Assembly (NCBI RefSeq): GCF_000196175.1
Contig: NC_005363.1
Location: forward strand, 1,426,001 to 1,490,000
Direction of reading: 5' to 3'
DNA length: 64,000 nucleotides
Origin: Bdellovibrio bacteriovorus HD100
Lineage (GTDB): Bacteria; Bdellovibrionota; Bdellovibrionia; Bdellovibrionales; Bdellovibrionaceae
Below, one piece after another: positions 1 to 7,930 of the stretch (position 1 is its first letter; the number at the start of each line of letters is the position of its first letter). The translations under genes were made by a program, and so were the position numbers. The notes under the pieces are model-generated. The model was given only the letters and a program-made list of their open reading frames with translations, ran no database searches and was not told where the DNA came from.

Positions 1-224
1 TTGATGGCTGTCAGGGCTTCAAGGCCGTTCATCTCCGGCATCTTGACATCCATCAGTACCAGATCCCACTGCTGTTGTTTCACTTTGTCCAGGGCTTCTT
101 TGCCTGTGGCCGCTTCTTCGATGGTGAATTCAATTTCGGGCATGGTGGATTTCAGGATGGAAATCACCGAGCGGCGCAGTTCGGCCTCGTCATCAACAAT
201 CAGTGTGTGGAGCTTATTGGTCAT
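1..224 (-). CDS. Response regulator receiver domain (partial, C-terminus outside window)
   Basis: The visible 74 residues are the first half of a CheY-like receiver domain. The acidic pair is at D11-D12 and the likely phospho-acceptor is D59, in the context LVLMDVKMPEMNG, a very typical receiver motif. The gene starts inside the stop codon of the upstream histidine kinase (ATGA overlap), so the two are almost certainly co-transcribed and cognate: the CHASE2 kinase would phosphorylate D59. The output domain, if any, lies beyond base 1, so it cannot be said whether this is a DNA-binding regulator or a single-domain relay protein. Confidence 0.9.
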   Translation of the reverse strand, partial: MTNKLHTLIVDDEAELRRSVISILKSTMPEIEFTIEEAATGKEALDKVKQQQWDLVLMDVKMPEMNGLEALTAI

Positions 225-2089
225 ACTAACACCTCGTCTTCTTCAGCATCCAGCGGCAGGGTGAAGGCAACAGTGGTCCCAAGGCCCACTTTACTTTCCA
301 TCGTCACTTTGCCGCCATGGAGTTCAATAAAATATTTAACCAGATAAAGTCCAAGGCCGGTTCCCTTGGTGCGCAGATCCTGATCGGAACCGCGCGTGAA
401 TTTGCCCCAGACCTTTTCCATGTCTTCGGGTTTGATCCCTTCCCCGGTGTCCTTCACCAGGACATGCACGTACTCTTCAGATTCGTGCGAGATCACTTCG
501 ATCTGTCCGCCGCTGGGCGTGTACTTGATCGCATTTTCAATCAGATTGATCACAACCTCTTTCAAAAGGGTGGTGTCAAATTCCACAGAGAACATCGGCT
601 CCAGCGCCGTGTGAATCTGGATACCTCTTTCGCGGGCCAGCGGGCGCAGGTGCTGCAGGGCCTCTTCGATGATCTCGTTGATGTCTGCGACCTCTTTGTT
701 GATTTTGAAGTCGCGGGACTCCACGCGCAGAACCTTCAGAATGGACTGGATATAACGATTCAGTTCATCACTGAACAGGCGCAGGGACTTCAGGTCCTGA
801 CCCAGTTCCGCATCCTGGGAATGCTGGGTCAACAGACGGTCCACGATGGCCTGGATTTTTGCAATCGGGGTTTTCAGGTCATGGGAAATCAGACTGACGA
901 AGTTGTTTTTCAACTGTTCCAGCTGTGCCAGATATTCCTGTTCCTGCTGCAAATGGAAGTTCTGGCGTTCAATCTTGGTGGCCTGATAACCGATGAAGAT
1001 GATCCAGCTTGTGGCCAGCAGGACGAACGGAGAAAACGCCGGGGACCAGAAATAGAACGTGTCAAAGACCCAGGCGGACAGGGCTGCCAGCAGTGTTCCG
1101 ATCCACAGAATAAAGAACAGCGCCACCGACTGTGGATAAGTCGTGATCACAAAGACCGCCATCAGCATCAGCACAAAGAACCCGGCGGCATACCACACAA
1201 AGCTTAAGCGTTTGATCCATTTGTCGCCCAAAACGGTGTCAGTGATATGAGCCAGAATCTCGGTGCGTGACAGCGTCCCCATTGGGGTCATGTACACCGG
1301 AGCCGATGAGGTCTCGGCACCGATCAGAATAATTTTATCAGTGAACGCATTGGCCGGAAGTTCGTCATAGATGATTTCGCTTAACGAGTACTGCTTAAAC
1401 ACCCGGGCGGACCCACGATAGTTGATCGCCAGTCCTGCCAGTTGGGTTGGGAACTTTTTGCCCGTGATTTTTTCCACCAGGTGAGGCATTTCGGCTCGTT
1501 GCGGGAACACACGACGGACCACGCCGTCTTCGTCTCGGCGAAGTTCATTGCTTCCCAGATTGTTGTGATCGCGGTTGGTAAAGACCGGGGTCAGGATGCG
1601 CTCCAGGGAATTCGTGGTCGAGGCCCACACGATGCGCGGATCCAGGAAGATGCGCTGATCTTCCGGGGTCATGCGAACGGTGCCGATGTTGTCGCCAAAG
1701 TACAGGGTCACACCCACCGACTGGGGGTTCTGGCGCAGGATGCGCAAAAGCAGTTCGGACCACAGGGGTTTGTTCCAGAAGAAGCTGTCGGTGATGTCGG
1801 TGACTTCGCTCATATTGTCGAGGAAGTTTGTCCGGGCATCATAGATCATCGCAAAATCTGATTGTTTGATGGTGATCAGAACGATCTGCGGGGAGGTCTT
1901 TTGGTCTCCGCGCAGTTGGAATCGCTGGTCGTAGGACGTGATTTCATCATTGGATAAAGCCAGGCAACCAATAAGCCAGCACAAAAGGCAACGCAGCCAA
2001 AAACCCCGGCGACGGGAGAAGAATCGAAGCAGGACTTCGAGTCGGTATAAGAGGTGAGGAATGAGGCCCTTTTGCACGCGTCGCAACAT
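221..2089 (-). CDS. CHASE2-domain sensor histidine kinase
   Basis: A 622-residue membrane sensor kinase. A first hydrophobic segment lies at about residues 30-46 (FWLRCLLCWLIGCLAL). It is followed by a roughly 240-residue extracytoplasmic region with CHASE2 features (IVLITIKQSD, DKIILIGAETSSAPVYMTP), then about three closely spaced membrane helices (around residues 295-370). The cytoplasmic kinase core has the H box SHDLKTPIAK with phospho-acceptor H403, N box NLIENAIKYTP, G1 DTGEGI and G2 GTGLGLYLV. CHASE2 kinases respond to an unidentified periplasmic signal. The 3' end overlaps the following response regulator by four bases, indicating a two-gene signalling unit. The SD before the first ATG is weak, but that start keeps the first membrane helix. 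Confidence 0.92.
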   Translation of the reverse strand: MLRRVQKGLIPHLLYRLEVLLRFFSRRRGFWLRCLLCWLIGCLALSNDEITSYDQRFQLRGDQKTSPQIVLITIKQSDFAMIYDARTNFLDNMSEVTDITDSFFWNKPLWSELLLRILRQNPQSVGVTLYFGDNIGTVRMTPEDQRIFLDPRIVWASTTNSLERILTPVFTNRDHNNLGSNELRRDEDGVVRRVFPQRAEMPHLVEKITGKKFPTQLAGLAINYRGSARVFKQYSLSEIIYDELPANAFTDKIILIGAETSSAPVYMTPMGTLSRTEILAHITDTVLGDKWIKRLSFVWYAAGFFVLMLMAVFVITTYPQSVALFFILWIGTLLAALSAWVFDTFYFWSPAFSPFVLLATSWIIFIGYQATKIERQNFHLQQEQEYLAQLEQLKNNFVSLISHDLKTPIAKIQAIVDRLLTQHSQDAELGQDLKSLRLFSDELNRYIQSILKVLRVESRDFKINKEVADINEIIEEALQHLRPLARERGIQIHTALEPMFSVEFDTTLLKEVVINLIENAIKYTPSGGQIEVISHESEEYVHVLVKDTGEGIKPEDMEKVWGKFTRGSDQDLRTKGTGLGLYLVKYFIELHGGKVTMESKVGLGTTVAFTLPLDAEEDEVLV

Positions 2090-2152
2090 AGCAAATTTAT
2101 TGAAAAATTCAACGATTAAAAGCTCTTACCGGGAGGCGTAGAAACAGGTATA

Positions 2153-3106
2153 TTGAAAAATATGCAGGTTTATCAAGGTGCCAAACAACTGAGCGCTCCT
2201 TTGGCGGCTTCTGTCGTCACTATAGGGAATTTTGACGGGGTCCATCTGGGCCACCAGCAGCTTATTGAAAATGTCGTGCGCGAGGCCCAGTATTTCGGGG
2301 TCCCGTCGGTTGTGTATACTTTCCATCCTCACCCCGTGAAGGTTCTTCATCCTGAAAGGGCCACTTATCGCCTTTTTGACCTGAAAGACCAGCAGGAGCA
2401 GTTTGAAAAACGCGGCATTGAAAACGTCATTATCGAGGAATTCACCCGGGATTTTGCCAAGGTCACCCCGCAGGAATTTTTGGACAGTTATGTGCTCAAG
2501 CAGCTCAATCCCAAGACTCTGGTGGTGGGGCATGATTTCAACTTTGGCGCCGACCGCGCCGGGAACATTCCGTTTCTGGAAAAGTACTGTGCCGAAAAAG
2601 GCATTCGTCTGATCATCATTCCGCCGTTCCAGTATGAAGGCGCGGTGGTGTCGTCCACCCGCATCCGTGAACACTTAAAAAACGGCGAAGTGCAAAAGGC
2701 CAATGACCTTCTGGCGCGCACATACTATCTGCGCGGCCACGTTGAAAAAGGTTTTCAGCGCGGACGCACGATCGGGGTTCCCACCGCCAATGTGCATCCG
2801 GATGTCGAGTTTATCCCGCGCCAGGGAGTGTACTGCACGTTGACCAAAATCGGCGCGCACATGCATCCTTCGATCACCAACATCGGTGTGAATCCGACTT
2901 TCCACGAAAGTGGCAAGGGCCCGGTGAAAATTGAAACTCATCTGTTTGACTTCGATGCCCAGCTTTATGGCATCGAGGTGGAAGTGTATCTGTTAAAGTT
3001 TCTGCGCGACGAAAAGAAGTTCTCGGGCATCGAAGAACTGAAAAACCAGATTCAAAACGACATGGCCGAAGCCAGAAAGTATTTTGATGAGCATCCTCAT
3101 TCGTGA
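2153..3106 (+). CDS. ribF: Bifunctional riboflavin kinase/FMN adenylyltransferase RibF
   Basis: Converts riboflavin to FMN and then FAD in the cytoplasm. The N-terminal nucleotidyltransferase half shows VTIGNFDGVHLGHQ (HxGH-type nucleotide binding), VVGHDFNFG and SSTRIREHL. The C-terminal riboflavin-kinase half shows GRTIGVPTANV near residue 205. Length (317 aa) is usual for the family. The first possible start is TTG at 2153; an in-frame ATG follows at 2162 (MQVYQG) and either is plausible, with GGGAGG at 2131-2136 upstream. The next gene starts inside the ribF 3' end. Confidence 0.95.
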   Translation: MKNMQVYQGAKQLSAPLAASVVTIGNFDGVHLGHQQLIENVVREAQYFGVPSVVYTFHPHPVKVLHPERATYRLFDLKDQQEQFEKRGIENVIIEEFTRDFAKVTPQEFLDSYVLKQLNPKTLVVGHDFNFGADRAGNIPFLEKYCAEKGIRLIIIPPFQYEGAVVSSTRIREHLKNGEVQKANDLLARTYYLRGHVEKGFQRGRTIGVPTANVHPDVEFIPRQGVYCTLTKIGAHMHPSITNIGVNPTFHESGKGPVKIETHLFDFDAQLYGIEVEVYLLKFLRDEKKFSGIEELKNQIQNDMAEARKYFDEHPHS

Positions 3107-3920
3107 GATTCGTGCTGATGGCACGCCCGGACAGTTCATGCGTTTTATGCAGACCCTTGCCGGCGAAAAAGGCTGGGACTGGCAGTTCGAGACCGTGAGT
3201 GATTTTTCTGCTGAGGTTTTTCAAGGAGCCGCCGCGGTCAAAGTGGCCTCCTCGTTGTCCGGTGAAATTCTGCCGCAGATGAAAGTGTTGCCCACGCAGG
3301 TGCGTGCGGTGCAGGTTCTGGATTCGTTCTTCCCTGAAGAGGGCTCCTGGTATCCGCGCATTTTGCTGCATGAGGCTTTGCGTATGGTGCTGGTTTCAGA
3401 GGCTCGCGATCTTGATATTCGCACGCCGGCTTTTGTGATCGGTCACGGTGAAGAAGCCCGTGTTGTGGCCTCGGTTCTGGCGCTGATGGGGATTTCAGAT
3501 ATTTATCTTGTCGGAGAATCCGCGGGACTGGAAGAGCATCAGCAGTCGTTGATGAGGTCTCACCTGGGGATTCGTTTTCATATTCTGCCCATTGACGAAC
3601 TGACGATGCAGGCGGTGAGTGCTGGCATCGTGGTGAACACTGTGGATTTGTCAGGCCAGCAGGCGTTGCTGACAGACCTGTCTTATTTTAACTATATGAA
3701 GGGCACGGGTTACGCCCTGGACCTGAATCTGCTGCCGCTGCAAAATCTTTTGCTGGAAGAAGCTGAAAAAGCAGAGCTGCGTGTGCTGCATCCGGTGTTG
3801 GTGGCTGAAGCACTGACCCGGCTGTGGTTGGAACGTCTGCGTCCGGATCATAATTTGAGTCATGAGGATATTCGCGAAAGCTGGACCCGCTTTTTGAAAC
3901 AAAACTCATCCTCGGTCTAG
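3087..3920 (+). CDS. Shikimate dehydrogenase-like Rossmann protein (probably degenerate)
   Basis: 277 residues that resemble AroE mainly in the C-terminal NAD(P)-binding half: a beta-alpha-beta start AFVIGHGEEARVVASVLAL around residue 112, a strand GIVVNTVDLS, and a terminal helix pattern like shikimate dehydrogenases. The N-terminal SxS shikimate-binding motif and the catalytic Lys/Asp pair of AroE are not recognisable, so a true shikimate dehydrogenase activity is doubtful. ATG 3087 is chosen over the TTG one codon earlier; it overlaps ribF by 20 bases, suggesting translational coupling. The role is unknown; a diverged paralogue used for another keto-acid or as a structural protein is possible. 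Confidence 0.55.
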   Translation: MSILIREIRADGTPGQFMRFMQTLAGEKGWDWQFETVSDFSAEVFQGAAAVKVASSLSGEILPQMKVLPTQVRAVQVLDSFFPEEGSWYPRILLHEALRMVLVSEARDLDIRTPAFVIGHGEEARVVASVLALMGISDIYLVGESAGLEEHQQSLMRSHLGIRFHILPIDELTMQAVSAGIVVNTVDLSGQQALLTDLSYFNYMKGTGYALDLNLLPLQNLLLEEAEKAELRVLHPVLVAEALTRLWLERLRPDHNLSHEDIRESWTRFLKQNSSSV

Positions 3921-3935
3921 TTACAAAAAATGGCA

Positions 3936-3959
3936 CCCTGGAGTAAAGTGAGTCCAGGG
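3936..3959 (+). promoter_or_regulatory. Hairpin overlapping the pilB ribosome-binding site
   Basis: CCCTGGA (3936-3942) and TCCAGGG (3953-3959) form a perfect 7-bp stem with a 10-base loop. The 3' arm contains the first bases of the likely Shine-Dalgarno AGGGGAG (3956-3962) for the pilB ATG at 3968, so folding would hide the RBS. Confidence 0.45.
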
Positions 3960-3967
3960 GAGTCCTA

Positions 3968-5668
3968 ATGTCTTCACTCAAAATCGGGGAAATTCTAGTC
4001 AAGCAAGGTTTGCTCAAGCCTGACCAATTGGCGTTGGCCATGGAAGAGCAGAAAAAAACTGGGCAGAAGCTGACGAATTCCATCATTCAACTCGGGTACT
4101 TAAAAGACAATCAGATCCTTCGCGCTGTTGAAAAACACTTCGCGGTTCCAGGGGTCGAGGTCAACACGTTTGAAATCGATGCAACTGTCATTGCAATGAT
4201 TCCCAAAGATGTGTGTGAGAAAAACACATTGATCCCTTTGCAGAAAGCCGGGAACACCCTGGTTGTCGCTTTTGCTGATCCTTCTAATATTATAGTCAAA
4301 GAAGATTTGCGTTTCATCACTCGTTGCCGCATCCAAGCGGTGGTGGGGACTGAAAGTGCCATCATGTCCGGTATTGAAAAATACTATGGCGGCAGCATCA
4401 GCACCAAGTCTTTGAACACCATGGGGGTGGGTGATGAGGATGACTTTATCCTCAGTGCCGGTCCTGCAACAGAAGTCATCGATCAGGACGGTGGGTCTGA
4501 AGACGCGCCGATCATCAAGTTCGTGAACTCGATCCTGGCCGATGCGATCCGCAAAAAAGTATCGGATATTCACTTTGAACCTTACGAAAAAAAGTACCGC
4601 GTGCGTTTCCGTATCGACGGGAACTTGGTGGAAGCTACAGCACCTCCGGCAGGTACGGCGGCGGCAATTGCCTCTCGTATTAAGATCATGTCCAAACTTG
4701 ATATCGCCGAAAAACGTCGTCCGCAGGATGGTCGTTTGAAAGTGCGCACCAAGGCCAAAGAGATGGACTTCCGTGTCAGCGTACTGCCGACTCTTTGGGG
4801 TGAAAAAGTTGTTTTGCGTCTTTTGGATAAATCAAACCTGCAGCTGGATATGACCAAGCTGGGTTTTGAAGAAGACGATTTGAAACTGTTCAAAGCCACC
4901 ATCAATTTGCCCCAAGGCATGGTTCTGATCACGGGTCCGACGGGTTCGGGTAAAACCACCACGATTTATTCCGCCTTGGCGGAGCTGAATCAGCCGGACG
5001 TGAACATCTCCACCGCGGAAGATCCGGTGGAGTTCAACTTGGAAGGTATCAACCAGGTTCAGATGAACCCGGATATTGATTTGAATTTCTCCAGCGCCCT
5101 GAAGTCCTTCCTGCGTCAGGATCCGGATGTTGTGATGGTGGGGGAGATTCGTGACCTTGAAACCGCCGAGATCGCGTTTAAAGCGGCCTCCACAGGTCAC
5201 TTGGTCGTAAGCACCCTGCATACCAACGATGCACCTGGAACGGTCATTCGTCTGACCGAGATGGGTGTGGCTCCGTACATTATCACTTCGACTGTGAATC
5301 TGATCGTGGCTCAGCGTCTGGTCGGTAAAGTCTGCGAGTCCTGCAAAGCGCCTGTGGAAGTGCCGGCGCAAACGCTGCTGAATCTGGGCGTGCCGCAAGC
5401 TGAAATCGGGGACTATAAATTGATGCGAGGAAAAGGTTGCGCCAACTGCAACAACACCGGCATCAAAGGCCGTCTGGCGATTTACGAGTTGCTGGCCATG
5501 ACCGAGAAAATGAAAGAGGCCATCTTGAAGGGTGCCTCCACCGGTCAGCTTCGTTTCCTGGCCCGTGAACAGGGGATGAGAACTCTGCGCCGAAGTGCGC
5601 TGTTAAAGTTAAAACGTGGCGTAACAACTATTGAAGAAGTGCTCAACGCATCAGTGAAGGACACCTAA
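3968..5668 (+). CDS. pilB: Type IV pilus extension ATPase PilB
   Basis: 566 residues, the usual PilB length. An N-terminal MshEN/T2SSE_N domain (about 1-150) precedes the secretion ATPase core. Walker A is GPTGSGKTTT at about residue 323, the Asp box follows (EDPVEFNLEG), Walker B is DPDVVMVGEIRD, and the His box is STLHTNDAP. The C-terminal zinc tetracysteine motif (CESC...CANC) is present. The cytoplasmic hexamer powers pilin polymerisation with PilC at the inner membrane. First gene of the pil block; the stop codon overlaps the ATG of the next gene (TAATG). Its own RBS lies in a small hairpin. Confidence 0.96.
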   Translation: MSSLKIGEILVKQGLLKPDQLALAMEEQKKTGQKLTNSIIQLGYLKDNQILRAVEKHFAVPGVEVNTFEIDATVIAMIPKDVCEKNTLIPLQKAGNTLVVAFADPSNIIVKEDLRFITRCRIQAVVGTESAIMSGIEKYYGGSISTKSLNTMGVGDEDDFILSAGPATEVIDQDGGSEDAPIIKFVNSILADAIRKKVSDIHFEPYEKKYRVRFRIDGNLVEATAPPAGTAAAIASRIKIMSKLDIAEKRRPQDGRLKVRTKAKEMDFRVSVLPTLWGEKVVLRLLDKSNLQLDMTKLGFEEDDLKLFKATINLPQGMVLITGPTGSGKTTTIYSALAELNQPDVNISTAEDPVEFNLEGINQVQMNPDIDLNFSSALKSFLRQDPDVVMVGEIRDLETAEIAFKAASTGHLVVSTLHTNDAPGTVIRLTEMGVAPYIITSTVNLIVAQRLVGKVCESCKAPVEVPAQTLLNLGVPQAEIGDYKLMRGKGCANCNNTGIKGRLAIYELLAMTEKMKEAILKGASTGQLRFLAREQGMRTLRRSALLKLKRGVTTIEEVLNASVKDT

Positions 5669-6711
5669 TGAGTCTGACCGAACTCCTTTTGCAGGCTAAA
5701 GCCAAGAAAGCGGAAGAATTTTTGTTTGTTGTCGGAAGTGAGCCGCGTGCTCGTCTGGCCTCGGGCTGGACAAGTCTGCGCGCAACGCCAGCGCTGATGA
5801 CGGAATGGAATCTTTTGCAGCAAAGCCTGCTCAGCACCCAGCAAAAAGCGGTGCTTGAAACCACGGGTGTGGTTCAAGGGGAAGCGGCTCTGGACACTTT
5901 GCGCATCGGTTTTTCGTTCTTTCAGCAAGACAGCACCATGAAGGCTGTTTTGGACATGGATCTGGACGGTGGAAAGCAGGAAGTGGCCCTGCCGCCTTCT
6001 TTGCTGGAAGCCTGCCTGCGCATGAAGGGACTGGTGTTGTTGTCCGGTCCGGGTGAAGCCGGGCAGGTGTGGGCATTGCACCGAATCCTGCAGAAAATTT
6101 CTGATGAAAAATCTTTCCTGGGTGTGGTGTTTTCGCGCAAGGCGTTCCCGCAGGTGCGTGAATCCAAATCCTGTTATCTGTATCACAGTGGTGAATTTGC
6201 CCGTCCGGAAGAAAAAGAAAGTCTGATGGCGGGTGTTGATATGGTTGTCTATGACGGCTTTAACGACGAAGAGTCTTTGCTGGAGGCGTTGTCTTTGGCC
6301 GAACAGGGTGTCTTCGTGATTTACTCCATGAAGGCTCCGTCTGTGACCAATGCTCTTCGCCGTGCGCTGTCCACTTTGGGCGAGCGCTTTGGCGAACACG
6401 GCGCCCCTCGTCTGGCGGAAGTGCTGACGATGGCTTCCGGTCAGTATCCGGTGGCAGGTCTGAGTGGTGAGAAGATCTTTGCTCATGAGGTTCTTTTGAT
6501 GAAGCCTCAGGTGCGGGGTCTGATTGAAGATCAGGATCTGAAATCTTTGGAGAATCTTTTGACTCAGGCTCCGGAAAACTCCGGCATTCTGACTTTGAAT
6601 CAATCTTTGCTGCAACATCTGATTCGTCGTCGTGTGGACTTGAAAACCGCGTTTGAAGTGTCCCGCGACCCGGACAACCTCGATCAGCTTCTTAAGAAGG
6701 TAGGTATCTAA
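5668..6711 (+). CDS. PilT-like protein with degenerate ATPase site
   Basis: 347 residues collinear with PilT retraction ATPases: N-terminal PAS-like region (LTELLLQAKAKKAEEFLF...), core GLVLLSGPGEAG where PilT has the P-loop, strand VDMVVYDGFNDEESLLEAL where PilT has the Walker B/GE(M/I)RDxET segment, and a PilT-like C-terminus ending SRDPDNLDQLLKKVG. The P-loop has lost GSGK(S/T): the Lys and Ser/Thr are replaced (GPGEAGQVW), the Walker B glutamate is not where expected, and the histidine box is absent. It is therefore unlikely to hydrolyse ATP in the normal way. Translation is coupled to pilB (TAATG) and sits one base from pilC. It may be a regulatory pseudo-ATPase; a functional pilT would have to lie elsewhere. 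Confidence 0.7.
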   Translation: MSLTELLLQAKAKKAEEFLFVVGSEPRARLASGWTSLRATPALMTEWNLLQQSLLSTQQKAVLETTGVVQGEAALDTLRIGFSFFQQDSTMKAVLDMDLDGGKQEVALPPSLLEACLRMKGLVLLSGPGEAGQVWALHRILQKISDEKSFLGVVFSRKAFPQVRESKSCYLYHSGEFARPEEKESLMAGVDMVVYDGFNDEESLLEALSLAEQGVFVIYSMKAPSVTNALRRALSTLGERFGEHGAPRLAEVLTMASGQYPVAGLSGEKIFAHEVLLMKPQVRGLIEDQDLKSLENLLTQAPENSGILTLNQSLLQHLIRRRVDLKTAFEVSRDPDNLDQLLKKVGI

Positions 6712-6712
6712 G

Positions 6713-7930
6713 ATGGCAAAATTCCAGTATCAGGCCAAGAATGCCTCTGGCCAAATGGTTCAGGGCGAGATCGAAGCCGCTTCCCAGCAGGAAGCCATCA
6801 TCCGTCTGCGCGCCCAGCAGCTTCTGCCAGTGCGAGTGGTGGCCTTCGGGGCTTCCCGCGCTTCGGCGGGAAAAACTCCCAGTTTGTTTGCTCCGACGGT
6901 CAAAGGTAAGGATCTGCAGATTTTCACGCGTCAGTTTGCAACTTTGATCAACGCCGGTATCCCGGTGGTGGATTCTTTGAAAATCCTGTCTGAAGGTTTG
7001 CGTCCGGGTCTTCTGAAAGAGGCCTCGGCCCAGGTGAAAACGTCGATCGAGGGCGGTCGTCGCCTGGCGGACTCGATGGCGCAGGTGCCAAACGTATTTG
7101 ATAAGTTGTATGTGAATATGATCCAGGCCGGGGAAGAAGCCGGTATCCTTGACGGGATTCTGCAGCGTCTGGCCAGTTACATGGAAAAATCCGAAAAAAT
7201 CAAGGCCCAGGTGAAAGGCGCCTTGGTGTATCCGATGGTTATCATCGTCGTGGCGATGATCGTGATCGCCGGTATTTTGGTATTCATCATTCCGAAGTTC
7301 ATGGAATTCTTCGCTGGTTCCGGTAAAGAGCCACCAATGCTGACCTTGATGGTGGTGAACTTGAGTAACTCGATGATCAACAACTGGTATCTGTACCTGG
7401 GTGTGATGGTGATCGGCCCGATGGCATTGATGCAGTGGCTGAAAACCGAGGGTGGTAAAGACGCCTTTGACCGTTTTATCATGAAAGCGCCGGTGTTTGG
7501 TGAAGTGGTGCAAAAATCCGCGATCGCGCGTTTGACACGCACATTGTCGACGTTGTTGTCCTCAGGTGTGGGTTTGATCGAGGCGATTGAGATTTCGGCG
7601 AAGACCGCGGGTAACGTGGTGATTGAGCAGTCCCTGCTTCGCTGTAAAGAGTCCGTCACTGCGGGTCGTACCTTTGCGTCCCCGCTGGCGAAGGAAAAAG
7701 CCTTCCCCGAGATGGTGGTTCAGATGATCTCTATCGGGGAGCAGTCCGGTACAATGGATATCATGCTGGGTAAAATTGCGGACTTCTATGAAGATGAAGT
7801 TGAAACTGCCGTGAAAGCGATGACCTCATTGCTGGAGCCATTATTGATGGTTGTTCTGGGTGGTATCATCGCGGTTCTGGTTGTGGCGATGTATCTTCCG
7901 ATCTTCAACATGGCGGATGTGGTTCAATAG
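6713..7930 (+). CDS. pilC: Type IV pilus inner-membrane platform protein PilC
   Basis: 405 residues with the family layout: a short N-terminal segment FQYQAKNASGQMVQGEIEA, then two tandem T2SSF domains (about 65-190 and 265-390), each followed by hydrophobic segments (GALVYPMVIIVVAMIVIAG near 170-190; LEPLLMVVLGGIIAVLVVAM at the C-terminus). Highly conserved GxxLxxAM-like patterns are visible (GGRRLADSMAQVPNVFDKLY). PilC anchors the PilB and PilT motors to the pilus base. It starts immediately after the pilT-like gene and its stop (TAG) directly adjoins the ATG of the sensor kinase gene. Confidence 0.95.
   Translation: MAKFQYQAKNASGQMVQGEIEAASQQEAIIRLRAQQLLPVRVVAFGASRASAGKTPSLFAPTVKGKDLQIFTRQFATLINAGIPVVDSLKILSEGLRPGLLKEASAQVKTSIEGGRRLADSMAQVPNVFDKLYVNMIQAGEEAGILDGILQRLASYMEKSEKIKAQVKGALVYPMVIIVVAMIVIAGILVFIIPKFMEFFAGSGKEPPMLTLMVVNLSNSMINNWYLYLGVMVIGPMALMQWLKTEGGKDAFDRFIMKAPVFGEVVQKSAIARLTRTLSTLLSSGVGLIEAIEISAKTAGNVVIEQSLLRCKESVTAGRTFASPLAKEKAFPEMVVQMISIGEQSGTMDIMLGKIADFYEDEVETAVKAMTSLLEPLLMVVLGGIIAVLVVAMYLPIFNMADVVQ

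Noticed and set aside
3931-3946. TGGCAC before pilB as a sigma-54 -24 element
   Set aside because: The -12 GC is absent at the required spacing.
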